A stretch of DNA of 11,354 nt from Chromera velia (lineage: Eukaryota; Sar; Chromeraceae). Position 1 is the stretch's first letter, and each line of letters opens with the position of its first letter. Positions 1-8,122 of this stretch are shown here, one piece after another. The notes beneath the pieces were generated by a model that was not told the origin of the DNA, searched no databases, and saw only the letters and a program-made list of their open reading frames with translations. The DNA lies in assembly GCA_018398765.1 (NCBI GenBank), contig JAHBMJ010005113.1:61311-72664 (forward strand). The letters run 5' to 3'. Made by a program: the position numbers and the translations under genes.

Positions 1-509
1 CCCCCCCCCCTCCTCCCCCTCGTCCTCCCGCTCCTCCGTCGCTCCTGCTTTCTGGCACCGTCCCTTCCCCCCATGAGGCAGGCACAAGCGGGGTCTTTTT
101 CTTAGGCCCCGAAGCCGAAGAAGGCGGAGGCATAGACGGGGACACAGCGGCGTCAGCAGACTCTTCTTCGTCTTCGTCTCAGTCCCGCGACCCTGTGGGG
201 GGGCGGCAGGAATTGGATAATGCGATGATGTGGGGTGGGAGCAAGACAGCTTCTGCCCTCTCTACAAGAACTAATGCAAACACGCTGACGACTAACAGAA
301 ACACACTTCCCATCTGCTCTCCCCCCGAAACCCTCTCGTCGCCAGCTGCCCCTTTGAGTGCGTCTGTGAGTCCACAAATTGCCCAGAATCCCCCTCCACC
401 AAATTTTAGTCTTCCACCTCGTCAGTCGATGAGGAGCACCCTGTACGACTGCACAGACGCCAACTGCCCCGGAAGGAAGATTGTTCACAAAGCCGTCGAG
501 ACTTTGCAG
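1..509 (+). CDS. Exon 1 (partial) of a large predicted nuclear regulator gene
   Basis: The reading frame is open from the window edge (first full codon at 3) to 509, so the true start lies upstream. It opens with a Pro-rich run, passes an acidic patch and a Ser run (about 160-180), and later has a second Pro/Ser-rich segment. The last 30 or so codons are denser, with a C-x4-C pair (DCTDANC) and a helix-like tail ending in VETLQ. The proposed donor is CAG/GTCCGC at 510, in phase 0, and joins exon 2 in phase 0. The frame stays open past 509 to 635, but that extension is CT-rich and low in coding character, so I end the exon at the donor. No family is recognised. Composition suggests a disordered N-terminus. 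Confidence is moderate because no homology is seen and the donor is only fair. Confidence 0.6.
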
Positions 510-616
510 GTCCGCCTCGTCTCTCGAAAGCTCCTCTCTCTGTCTTTCTTGTCTGGTATGCACCCTCTTTGTGTCTCCGTCTGCGTCACTGTTTGGTTTG
601 TCGCATGGTTCTATCC

Positions 617-682
617 GTCTGTCGGTCTGTCATGAAGAGGAGGAGGGGGGAAAGAAACCATACAGTCTGTCGGTCTGTCATG
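617..682 (+). repeat. 18-nt direct repeat pair in intron 1
   Basis: The unit GTCTGTCGGTCTGTCATG occurs identically at 617-634 and 665-682. It contains its own internal half-repeat (GTCTGTC then GGTCTGTC). The copies are 48 nt apart and separated by a purine-rich stretch. Confidence 0.85.
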
Positions 683-856
683 CCATCGAAAGCTTTCTGC
701 TTGTGCTTGAAGTCCTTCTGTGGAGGCTCTTCTTTTTTTGTCCGATAAATTTCCTTTCCCCGCACCTCTTTTCAGACCGCCTCTCTCAGTCAGTCAAGGA
801 TACTAATAACAAAAGTGGTGCTTGCTCCCCTTCCCCTAGCTCACACTTTTCTTTGT

Positions 857-900
857 TTCATTCATTCATTCATTCATCCATCCTTTCTTTCTTTCTTTCT
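857..900 (+). repeat. TTCA and TTTC tetranucleotide microsatellites
   Basis: Five perfect TTCA units (857-876) are followed after a short gap by four TTTC units (884-899). Both lie within the pyrimidine-rich 3' half of intron 1, just upstream of the acceptor tract. Confidence 0.9.
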
Positions 901-959
901 GTTCAATTCGTCTGCCTGCCTCCCTCCCTGCCGTGCCCTTCCTCCCTGTCTGCACGCAG

Positions 960-1388
960 TCTGAAGCGCATCCTCGTGGTGTTCCTGAGGACGCGCTCTG
1001 TCCGGACGAAGCCATGAAACTGTTCGTGAAGAGGGTGGGGTACGACGGAAAGACGCTGCAGAGACCCGAACAATTTGCGACCTTGCACGCAGCGGCATCG
1101 TTGCTCCTGGGCCCTGCCCTGGACTCGTCCTCCTGTCTGGACCCTCTGTGCCCGTTCTTTCCTCCCCTTTCAGACACAGACGACGACACTGTCAGGCAGG
1201 CGCAGGAGGTGGCCCGTCAGAAGAGGGGACAGATGCCCCCGTCAGAGAGTCAGAAGGATCAGTTGTTCATTCTCCCCGAGGCAGAAGCAGAGGAGTGGGA
1301 GAAGAACACAGTCTCCTCAGGGCCAGCCTCGTTGGGACGGCCGAAGGAGGCGGGGCGTGAGAAGCAGATGAGCAGCCAGACTTACAAG
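960..1388 (+). CDS. Exon 2 of the predicted nuclear regulator gene
   Basis: The exon has 143 codons in phase 0 at both ends. The acceptor is a textbook pyrimidine tract ending GCACGCAG at 959, and the proposed donor is ACAAG/GTCAAA at 1389. The translation starts SEAHPRGVPEDALC and contains a helix-like segment with FVKRVGYDGKTL. It then becomes polar and charged (QAQEVARQKRG, then AEAEEWEKN), ending QTYK. The frame runs on to 1472, and another AG/GT lies at 1417. I chose 1388 because only that end keeps exons 3 and 4 in one frame. A pyrimidine-rich stretch ending CAG at 1172 could be an internal acceptor, so a small extra intron here is possible. No domain is recognised. Confidence 0.6.
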
Positions 1389-1778
1389 GTCAAATACCTA
1401 CATGGAACGATGTACAGGTCTGTGGGTCTCCGTGGGTATCCAAGGAAGGTCAACATACGACACGATGAGTGAGTGAGGTGTGAGTGAGTGGGCAATAGTG
1501 GCAGTGAGTAATTTCCTCTTCCATGCTCCTTGGGACAAAAAGAAGAAAAGAAAGAAAGTCCGTCCAAGACAGTCAGGACCATGATAGACGGTCGGCACAG
1601 CCTGCTTTCTTTTGTTTCTCGTCGAGAATGTCTGCCTTCTATGCTCTCTTTGGTCTGAGATGCTCCGATGAATTCGTTGGAAGGAACGCTGCCGGGGTCT
1701 GCTGACATGTGCTTGTGTGTCTCTGTGCATGCGCGCCTTTGGATGTTGATGTGGGTCTCTGAGTCCATACGTGTGCAG
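1389..1778 (+). other. Intron 2
   Basis: A 390-nt phase-0 intron, GTCAAA to GTGTGCAG. Near its start (about 1464-1493) it has a cluster of overlapping GTGAGT/GAGTGA units. No gene is seen on either strand. Confidence 0.5.
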
Positions 1779-1831
1779 ATGCCGAAAAATGTGGTGGGAA
1801 TCCGACGCGCCGGCCTCAGAAGGGCTGCTCG
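1779..1831 (+). CDS. Exon 3 (53-nt small exon) of the predicted nuclear regulator gene
   Basis: A short exon bounded by acceptor GTGTGCAG at 1778 and the good donor CTCG/GTGAGG at 1832. Read in phase 0 it gives a basic peptide, MPKNVVGIRRAGLRRAA, plus two bases of an Arg codon completed by exon 4. That makes a basic segment running into the exon 4 helix. The reading is fixed by phase: exon 2 ends in phase 0, and exon 4 needs two carried bases. Its size and the lack of homology make it one of the weaker exons. The alternative frame here leads to an early stop when joined to exon 4. Confidence 0.45.
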
Positions 1832-2144
1832 GTGAGGGAACTAGAGAGAGTGTCCGGCCAGATGCAGAGAAGAAAAACGCTTTTCTCTATAGGGGCGTCC
1901 CCATGGTGTTCCTTTGGTTATTTCCCAGACCGTCAGTCAGGCAGACAGTGAGGCAGGTGAAACAGGGAGACGGTGACTTAGTCTGTCGGGTATCTGCTGC
2001 ATGGCTCTTCGTTCGATTGGGTTCGGACCCTTCTGAATCTTTCCCTCTTAGGATCTTTCAGGCAGATGCGGCTTCGTCTCCTTGGGCACATTTGTCAGAG
2101 CCTCTCTGCCATTTACTTTTTGTGTGTCTGTTTGTGTGTCTGTT

Positions 2145-2181
<37 letters not shown>

Positions 2182-2239
2182 GTGTGTGTGTGTGTGTGTC
2201 TGCGTGTGTGTGTGTGTGTGTGTGTGTGTCTGCGTATGT

Positions 2240-2279
<40 letters not shown>

Positions 2280-2420
2280 GTGTGCGTGTGTGTGTGTGTG
2301 CCCGGGCTCTTCCGGCCTGTGGGGCCAAAGAACATTGTGAGGCCTCCAAGCTCGTCTGTCTGGATTATATGTGCTCATTTGGTTCTTTTTTTTTTTTTTC
2401 ATTTTTTTGTTTGAGTGCAG
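1832..2420 (+). other. Intron 3, with a long TG microsatellite
   Basis: A 589-nt intron, GTGAGG to TTGAGTGCAG, with a T-rich tract just before the acceptor. A second possible acceptor, TCTTTCAG, occurs at 2061, but no donor after it keeps phase with exon 4. Confidence 0.5.
2121..2300 (+). repeat. Interrupted TG/CA dinucleotide microsatellite
   Basis: About 180 nt of alternating TG broken by isolated TCTG, GCG, TATG and GAG units. It generates spurious Cys/Val frames on the plus strand and His/Thr frames on the minus strand. It lies wholly within intron 3. Confidence 0.95.
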
Positions 2421-3924
2421 GCACGGACCCTCGATTGAAGCAGCCCGGGAAGCTTTCAAGAAACTTAGGCGGGATGCTCGAGCCCAGCATACACCCCCCC
2501 CACGTTCTTTAGGTCCCCCCCTCGTTCTTCCTGGTGCGGCCTTCAGTCAAAGAGGCGGCCTGATCGGAACCCGAAACGACTTTTTGAACCCATCTCCGGT
2601 CCCAGCACAATCCATCGAGATACACCAAAGACAACAGCAACAGCAGAAGCAATTCTCGGGGGGATCTGCACCACAACTTCACGCTGGAAATCCTCCCACT
2701 GGGTGTGCGTCAGTTTCCCCCCCTCCCCACCTTCTCCCGTTGAACCAAAGCTTTGTCCTCCCCAACGCACCCGCATCGATGCCCAATTTCATGGGAACCC
2801 CCCAGAACCTGGACTTCCTTTTAGGAGCCTCACAGCTGAGGGTCCCTTTACCCTTCCCCCCCCCCCTGCCTCTTGGTGTTTCCCCCCCCGCTGCCCCCCC
2901 TCCCACCCCCCCTACTTTGAACATGAGCGGACAGATATCCTCCTCCGTTCTCCCCCCACCGCCCCACCAGATCGCTCTGGGCCAACCCCGACCAAACGGA
3001 CCCCCCTTTTCGTCCACATGGCCTTCTGCTAACTCTATGGGCGCCTCTTTCTCTTCCTCAAGTGCTAGTGCTTCCAGCAGTTCGAAGGTGGTCGAGAGTA
3101 GGAGAGGCAAGAAGAGGGGAGCCTCCGTTGCTGCGTCTCTCATCTCGATGACTGCAGGGAACTGCACTTGTGGGAAAGCACGCGGTCTCGCTGCTCACCC
3201 ACGGGAAACGGCCTCCTCATGCAAAAGCTGTGGGCCCAAGTTGAAGAGGATGCAAGAAGAGGCAGGAGAGAGAGGGGAGACGGCAGGGAGACGGGGAGCC
3301 AAAGGGAAAGAAAAAAGCAGCACTGCTGCGACCGTTGCAAAGAAGAAGCCTGCTCCAAAGTCCTCTCATGTTGCGGCAACTTCTGCCTGTGCGGGGAAAG
3401 AGGATTCGGTCTTTCAAGTACCGGCTCCGCAGACTAGTCAGGAGGAAGACGAAGAACCGACATTCCAAGTTCCTCCAACTGGGGTTAGTGCCTTGAGGAA
3501 GGGTAGGGACTCAGAGAGGGATCAAAGAGAGAAAAGAAAGGGAGCGAGAGGGATCTCCTCGGAAGGCATCTCGACGCGGAAACAAAAGCCAAGGACGCTT
3601 GAGAAACCTGTGTGTGATGGCGGAAGAGGAGACGGCAGAGGAAGGCAACAGAAGGGGAGAGAAAAAGACAGAGGCAAGCACACGCAGGCTGCCGCCGATG
3701 AGTTGCCGGGGAGGTTTCAGACTTCTCAGAAGAGGCCGAGAGGCGGTCGCAGGAGAGACGACGAACCGGAAGAGGGGGGGGAGACGGCAGAATATTCTGT
3801 GGAGAGAGGGGTGGCAACTGGGGTTGAGGGCGGGCTTTTCGGTTGGGGAGTGTTTAGAATGAGAGTGAAAGGAGATGGCAAGAAGGGGGACCACAGCAAG
3901 GAGGGCGCCGTCAGAACGCAAAAG
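2421..3924 (+). CDS. Exon 4: long Pro/Gln/Ser-rich exon with Cys cluster and basic patches
   Basis: About 500 codons, the largest coding block. The acceptor is TTGAGTGCAG at 2420 and the donor is AAAAG/GTTTGT at 3925, phase 0. In order it encodes a charged helix (IEAAREAFKKLRRDARAQ), a Gln run (about 2630-2660), a Pro-rich domain (about 2700-3020), a Ser run (about 3040-3090) and a basic patch SRRGKKRG. A Cys cluster C-x-C-x16-C-x2-C follows (3163-3231), then a Lys/Arg/Glu-rich tail. The motif FQVP occurs twice (3412-3423 and 3463-3474), around an acidic stretch. Basic patches, including KRPRGGRRR, fit nuclear localisation. The frame runs open from 2371 to the stop at 3939, so the exon body is secure. 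The product is probably largely disordered. No named family is recognised. Confidence 0.8.
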
Positions 3925-4125
3925 GTTTGTCGGCGTTGATCTCTGCCTCAGATCTCTGTTCGTTCATTTGTTCGCTCTCGGTCGGTCTCATCCCCTCTCT
4001 CTGAAAGGGAAAGCCGCCGTCTCTATATATTTGTCTGCCGACTGCAAAAAAACTCTTCTCATCTGGCTGTCAAAGAAGTAAAAAAGAAAAGGCGAGGGCA
4101 CATCAGGGTGTGCTTGGATGCATCG

Positions 4126-4164
<39 letters not shown>

Positions 4165-4300
4165 CTCTCTCCCCAAGTAGACACGCAGGAAAATATGTGG
4201 TTTGTCTGCCTGCCAGTCTCTGTGAGTCAGTCTGCCCGTCACTGAGCTTCTTTCTTTGTGTGTTCGTGTTTGTTCCTGTCTGGTGTATCTACGCGTGCAG
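3925..4300 (+). other. Intron 4, with a CT microsatellite
   Basis: A 376-nt phase-0 intron, GTTTGT to ACGCGTGCAG. It contains the TC run at 4128-4161 and pyrimidine-rich sequence up to the acceptor. No gene is seen in it. Confidence 0.7.
4128..4161 (+). repeat. TC dinucleotide microsatellite
   Basis: About 17 uninterrupted TC units, followed by a T-rich and CT-rich remainder. It lies in intron 4. Confidence 0.95.
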
Positions 4301-4453
4301 AAACACGGAAAGCAGCAACGAAAGAGTGCGTCCAGAAAAGCCCGAAGCCAAACCCAACACCGATGCGTCCTCTGTCGGAAAGTCTTTCCAGGCCCGGCAT
4401 CGCTGGGGCGACACTTGAGGACGAAGCATCCCGGGGCTGAGGCGGGAAAAAAG
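4301..4453 (+). CDS. Exon 5: C2H2 zinc finger
   Basis: A 51-codon exon, phase 0 at both ends, bounded by acceptor CGTGCAG and donor AAAAAG/GTTAGC. It starts with a basic stretch (KHGKQQRKSASRKARSQ), followed by a C2H2 finger at 4364-4429 with spacing C-x2-C-x12-H-x4-H. The ligands are Cys22, Cys25, His38 and His43 of the exon. Phe29 and Leu35 sit in the usual hydrophobic core places, and the helix reads SLGRHLRTKH. This is the clearest domain in the gene. By family knowledge it binds one Zn2+ and usually contacts DNA or RNA, but a lone finger may also serve protein contacts. The basic lead-in and the neighbouring low-complexity exons fit a nuclear regulator. Confidence 0.85.
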
Positions 4454-4942
4454 GTTAGCTGGGGTCTGTCTAAACTTTCTTTCCTCATTTGTGCAACAAA
4501 CCGTTCGCTGGTGTTAAGCGTGGCTTGTAGAGGTTGAAGTCGGACAGAAGATAATCGGTTTTCCTTCCCCCTCCCCCTTTTTTGACTACCTTCTTTGCGT
4601 GATCTACGTCTTTCGCGGTGTAAACAAATAGAAATCTTGAAGAAGACCAAAAGGCCGAGAGAAAACAGGAAAGGAGAAAAGAGAGAGACAGAGAGAGCAT
4701 CCAGAGAAAAACGAAGGGATGACTAGAAGTACGAGATAGAAACAACAGATCGCCTTCATAGAGTGGCGAGAGTGCCAGAGAAAAACAGAAGGCCCCTGGT
4801 GTCCCTCAGATTGATTAACCTTCCCCCTTTTGTTTTGGCAGGAAAGATGGTTGTATTCTTTTCCTTTCAACTGTGTCCCTGCGAAATGGTGATTGATTCA
4901 CCCCCTCCCCTCCGACCACTGTCTCACTCTCCTTTCTTGCAG
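4454..4942 (+). other. Intron 5
   Basis: A 489-nt phase-0 intron, GTTAGC to TTTCTTGCAG. A second acceptor-like site (TTTTGGCAG at 4841) would lead to a stop after 16 codons in the incoming phase, so it is not preferred. No other gene is seen. Confidence 0.65.
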
Positions 4943-5054
4943 GGCGGCGGATGGTCTTCCAGCAGTCCCATCAGGCTTGACACGGACTCGGAGGGGGGGG
5001 AAGGGGAAGAGGAAGAGGAAGGGTGGGCGAAACAGGTGGTGAGGACAGCACGAG
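4943..5054 (+). CDS. Exon 6: acidic exon, 3' end uncertain
   Basis: The acceptor TTTCTTGCAG at 4942 enters in phase 0, continuing from the zinc-finger exon. The translation begins GGGWSSSSPIRLDTDSEGG and runs into a Glu-rich acidic stretch. I end it at GAG/GTAGAG (5055) because that leaves one carried base, which exon 7 needs. The frame stays open to a stop at 5378-5380, and other phase-compatible donors exist at 5130, 5274, 5316, 5352 and 5355. A good acceptor-like site (CTCTTTCGCAG at 5192) also allows a split version, 4943-5054 plus 5193 onward, in the same frame. The start is fairly secure; the end is not. Confidence 0.5.
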
Positions 5055-5772
5055 GTAGAGGAGGGGAAGGCGGCACTGGCAGGCAAGAAAGAGAAGAAGG
5101 AGGAGAAGAGGGAAAAGGGACGAAGAATGGTAGAGACGGCACACTCCCGTCAGGACAAAATTTCGGTTCGGCCTCATCTTCCTCTTTCGCAGTGCATCAG
5201 TTCGGACATGACGAGTCGCCAGAGTTGGAAAGCGGGGGCGGAGACGCGATTGGAGCAGGGGTGGTTGGGAGGGGTAGAAGTCTACAAGTTGAGACTTGGT
5301 CGGAGCTGCCTGGGGGTGTGGGGGAGGGAGAAGGAAGAGAAGATGGGCTACGTGGTGGGTTGTTGTTGCTGGGTGCATGATGTACTCTGAATCTGTTTCT
5401 GAGTTGCAATCACACAATTCATGTGATTCCTTTCGCCAAAGACAGCGCATGCATACGTCTGCTCGAATTCAAAAGACGACGACTCACTGTTGCATCTACT
5501 TGAGTGGGCAGGCACTTGTCTGCACACGCTCTTTCTTACGTGTCTTGAGACTCCTCTGTCTTTCTCAAAGACGTGCTCCGACTGGGATGCTCTTCGTAAA
5601 GAGCCGGGAAGAGACTGCAGGGGCATGTTTTTCCAAGTGAATTGACGCGTGTGTGCATGAATCACTCTTGAGTCATGCGGTCACGTAGAGAGAAGTTCCA
5701 AAACCTGCATGCCCCCCCATTTGTTTCTCAGCCCACTCACCTGCTACAATCATCTCCCTTGCCTGCCTGCAG
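5055..5772 (+). other. Intron 6 or partly coding continuation of exon 6
   Basis: If exon 6 ends at 5054 this is a 718-nt phase-1 intron ending CTGCCTGCAG. The first 325 nt remain open in the exon 6 frame and read as Gly/Ser/Glu-rich low-complexity protein, so part may be coding. From about 5381 to 5772 I see no coding signal on either strand. Confidence 0.4.
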
Positions 5773-5919
5773 AGAGGGAGGCAGAGGACCGTGTGGGTTT
5801 CGGGAACGCAAGCGCTGCTTCTGCTTCTGCTGCTGTTGAGTCAGGGGCGAGGCAGGAAGAAGTACAGCAGGAGAAGAAGGAGAGGGAAAGGGAAAGGGAA
5901 CCGATCAGGGACCTCTCAG
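5773..5919 (+). CDS. Exon 7: Glu/Arg-rich helical exon
   Basis: The acceptor CTGCCTGCAG (5772) and the donor CTCAG/GTCAGT (5920) bound a 147-nt exon. Read with one carried base it gives REAEDRVGFGNASAASASAA, then a Gln/Glu/Lys/Arg-rich helix (EEVQQEKKERERERE) and PIRDLS, leaving one base for exon 8. A second open frame gives an all-Leu run followed by an Arg run, typical of a shadow frame, so I prefer the first. The charged helix could extend the coiled-coil region that ends in the leucine zipper of exon 9. No family is recognised. Confidence 0.5.
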
Positions 5920-6320
5920 GTCAGTCTCCTCCTGCCTGGGGTCTTTCTTGCAGCGTGCGCTTTTGGAGCATCAGGAGAGAATTAAGCAGGGTGCAGTCAT
6001 CGAGTGAAGCAGAGAAGGGAGGGTAGGTGAGTTGTTCGGTTGTTTTCGGGTCTTTCGCTTCTTGGTGGAGCCTCTTTGAAGGGTTTTTGCGACCTGTCAT
6101 TTCATCTATTGCCCTCATTTGGAAAGGAAAGGAAGAGGGGAGAAAACGTTGCTCCCATCAGACGGCAGACACAAAGAGAATTTGATGTGATCCTGAATGC
6201 CTTCCTTCACGGCCAGATTGACAGACTCGAAGTCGTGCAGAAAGTGGCACATGCAGGAGAACAAACTGCTGATTGATGAATCACTCGCTGCATGCCTCCA
6301 TTCTTTCTTCGTGTGTGCAG
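5920..6320 (+). other. Intron 7, with a possible alternative exon inside
   Basis: A 401-nt phase-1 intron, GTCAGT to TCGTGTGTGCAG. Inside it another good acceptor (TTTCTTGCAG at 5953) precedes a phase-0 frame reading RALLEHQERIKQGAVIE and then a stop. That frame does not fit the phase-1 carry from exon 7. Confidence 0.45.
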
Positions 6321-6403
6321 AAACAGAAAGAGCGAGCGGATCGAAAGACAGGGCCGATGGAAAAAACGAGAGAGACGAGAGAGAGAATAAAGTGAAACAT
6401 CAG
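6321..6403 (+). CDS. Exon 8: charged segment leading into the zipper
   Basis: An 83-nt exon between acceptor GTGTGTGCAG and donor CATCAG/GTCAGT, the same donor hexamer as exon 7. With one carried base it reads TERASGSKDRADGKN then ERDERENKVKHQ, ending in phase 0. The other two frames hit stops before the donor, so the reading is forced. It lies directly before the leucine zipper, where a bZIP basic region would be. There is an Asn and a Lys seven residues apart, but several acidic residues intervene and the distance to the first zipper Leu is one short of the bZIP rule. DNA binding is therefore doubtful. Confidence 0.55.
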
Positions 6404-7038
6404 GTCAGTCAAGCAGAGGGATCGAGGAAGGAAAAGAGTGGAGGGACATTCACGCAAGGAACAGAACATCTACCTGCCTTCCTGCCTGCGGGCTTGTGCT
6501 GAAAGAAAGCTTGGGCCAAGGTTCATTTTGCGTGGGAAGGCCGGCGACTTTCTTCAAATGGCATCATGGCCACTGCAGGGTGGTGTTCTGCGTCCCTACT
6601 TGCATCGCCTCGGGGGGCAGCTCAGCTTTGCTGAGATCAGCCGAGAGGCCCTGAGATCGCACGCCCTCGCATATCACAGCTCTCCATCTTTTGGGGGGGG
6701 GGATCGATGTCCCGAAAAATTATGACAGAACGGGTCGGCTTTCGCGCATGCGTGCGTCAAAATAATCGGCTGTAATCGCCATGCACGCATGAACCGCGCG
6801 GCATCCGCGGGACTGCCTCGGGCGAGCATGCACCCGCCTCTGCGGCATGCAGCTCAGTCGGTGAGCATCGCATGCATATGCGCGTGGTCTCGGGTTCGAT
6901 TCCTGCCGCAGCCACTTTTCTCGCCATATGCAACCACCTATACGCCCCCCGAGGCACTCACCCAACTGGTTGGGTGTATCACGTGAGTATAGGTGTAGTC
7001 TCTCTCTGCCTTTCTTCATGTTTGCGGTCCTGCTGCAG
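6404..7038 (+). other. Intron 8, hosting a tRNA-derived element
   Basis: A 635-nt phase-0 intron, GTCAGT to GTCCTGCTGCAG. Its 5' half (about 6440-6725) is fairly GC-rich with an open frame, but I find no acceptor and donor pair placing it in the gene. Its 3' half holds the SINE-like element. Confidence 0.55.
6741..6976 (+). mobile_element. tRNA-derived SINE-like element or tRNA pseudogene
   Basis: Both RNA polymerase III internal promoter boxes are visible. The A box lies around 6849-6867 (CAGCTCAGTCGGTGAGC core) and the B box GGTTCGATTCC at 6893-6903. The 27 nt between the D-stem 3' strand and the GTTC equal the distance in a real tRNA. The D stem (GCTC/GAGC) pairs perfectly. A conventional acceptor and anticodon stem do not form, although TGCGGCA (6841-6847) and TGCCGCA (6904-6910) are exact complements, followed by GCCA. 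Flanking inverted repeats lie at 6747-6755/6783-6791 and 6959-6966/6969-6976. Outer boundaries are a guess. The minus strand of the B box yields the well-known spurious ESNPRP/GIEP peptides. A functional tRNA is unlikely; a SINE or decayed tRNA is likely. Confidence 0.55.
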
Positions 7039-7371
7039 GAGTTGGAGAAACTGCGTGCCCTTGTCGCATCCCTCTCTGCGGAGAAGGACTCCCTCCTCGC
7101 TGAGAATCTCCGCCTCAAAGGGACGGCAGCAGCAGCAGCAGGAACAGGAACAGAAGGCGAACAGCACCTTGAAGCGTACGCGTCTGTGTCTGCTTCGGCT
7201 TCTGCGGCTTTGAAGGGGCGACAGAGCGGCAGCAGCAGTCCCTTTCGAGGTCTGGGGAGGCAATTGTCTCCGTCTCTACATGTCCAACAACAGCAGCCGT
7301 CTCCAAGACCGGCGCGTTCGAACAACTCAATTCCGCATGAGGAGAGGCCGGGGGGGGGCTCTCCAGGGCCT
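7039..7371 (+). CDS. Exon 9: leucine zipper followed by Ser/Gln-rich tail
   Basis: The acceptor GTCCTGCTGCAG at 7038 enters in phase 0. The first 26 residues form a leucine zipper: Leu at residues 5, 12, 19 and 26 (d positions), with Leu2, Val9, Lys16 and Asn23 at a positions. The core Asn and the AENLRLK ending resemble bZIP zippers, which dimerise as parallel coiled coils. An Ala run and Ser/Ala-rich, Gln-rich and Pro-rich sequence follow. The proposed donor is GGGCCT/GTGAGG at 7372, phase 0, the same hexamer as the exon 3 donor, and it fits exon 10 in phase 0. A competing donor AAAAG/GTCTTG at 7430 would switch exon 10 to another open frame. The zipper is secure; the 3' end is moderate. 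Confidence 0.7.
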
Positions 7372-8026
<655 letters not shown>

Positions 8027-8122
8027 TTCCTCCCGTATCCCGCGGCTTCACAGGCGGCCCTGTGGATGAAGGCGGCAGGAATGGGGACCGGGTGGGGAGG
8101 GCGATCGGAGGACTCGCAATAA
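8027..8122 (+). CDS. Exon 10: predicted C-terminal exon
   Basis: A strong acceptor (pyrimidine tract ending CTCTTGCAG at 8026) opens a phase-0 frame of 31 codons, FLPYPAASQAALWMKAAGMG and onward, ending with TAA at 8120-8122. Joined to exon 9 it gives a small hydrophobic and Gly-rich C-terminus. If exon 9 instead ends at 7429, exon 10 is read in another frame that stops at 8125-8127. Both frames are GC-rich and open, so the frame is not settled. A termination exon at this position is likely, because every frame closes soon after and the sequence becomes AT-richer. No clear AATAAA signal follows. Confidence 0.5.
   Translation, partial: FLPYPAASQAALWMKAAGMGTGWGGRSEDSQ

Larger units (their letters stand above)
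510..959 (+). other. Intron 1, pyrimidine-rich with tetranucleotide repeats
   Basis: A 450-nt phase-0 intron from GTCCGC to a strong polypyrimidine tract ending GCACGCAG. It contains an 18-nt direct repeat (617-634 and 665-682), a TTCA tetranucleotide run (857-876) and a TTTC run (884-900). No separate gene is seen in it. Confidence 0.6.

Noticed and set aside
1771-2340. Plus-strand open frame rich in Cys and Val
   Set aside because: It is created by the TG microsatellite. Only a short part (1779-1831, in another frame) is kept as exon 3.
2048-2459. Minus-strand His/Thr repeat proteins
   Set aside because: They are translation of CA repeats opposite intron 3, with no independent coding signal.
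1380-2500. An AP2-type DNA-binding domain across exons 2 to 4
   Set aside because: The basic stretch and the following helix recall the end of AP2 domains, but the conserved Trp and the sheet strands are missing.
2679-3167. Minus-strand Gly-rich frame opposite exon 4
   Set aside because: It is a shadow of the Pro-rich exon; the plus strand has the better protein character and the splice sites.
3485-3921. Minus-strand Ser/Pro/Leu-rich frames opposite the end of exon 4
   Set aside because: They are complements of a purine-rich Lys/Arg/Glu coding stretch that continues the exon 4 frame.
6438-6725. Plus-strand frame in the 5' half of intron 8
   Set aside because: No acceptor and donor pair fits it to the gene and no motif is recognised, so it is left as intronic.
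6841-6914. A functional tRNA gene
   Set aside because: The D and T arms are good, but the acceptor and anticodon stems do not pair in the normal register and position 33 is not T.
6720-7325. Minus-strand frame of about 200 codons containing ESNPRP
   Set aside because: That peptide is the antisense translation of a tRNA B box, a known spurious signature. The rest is antisense to exon 9.
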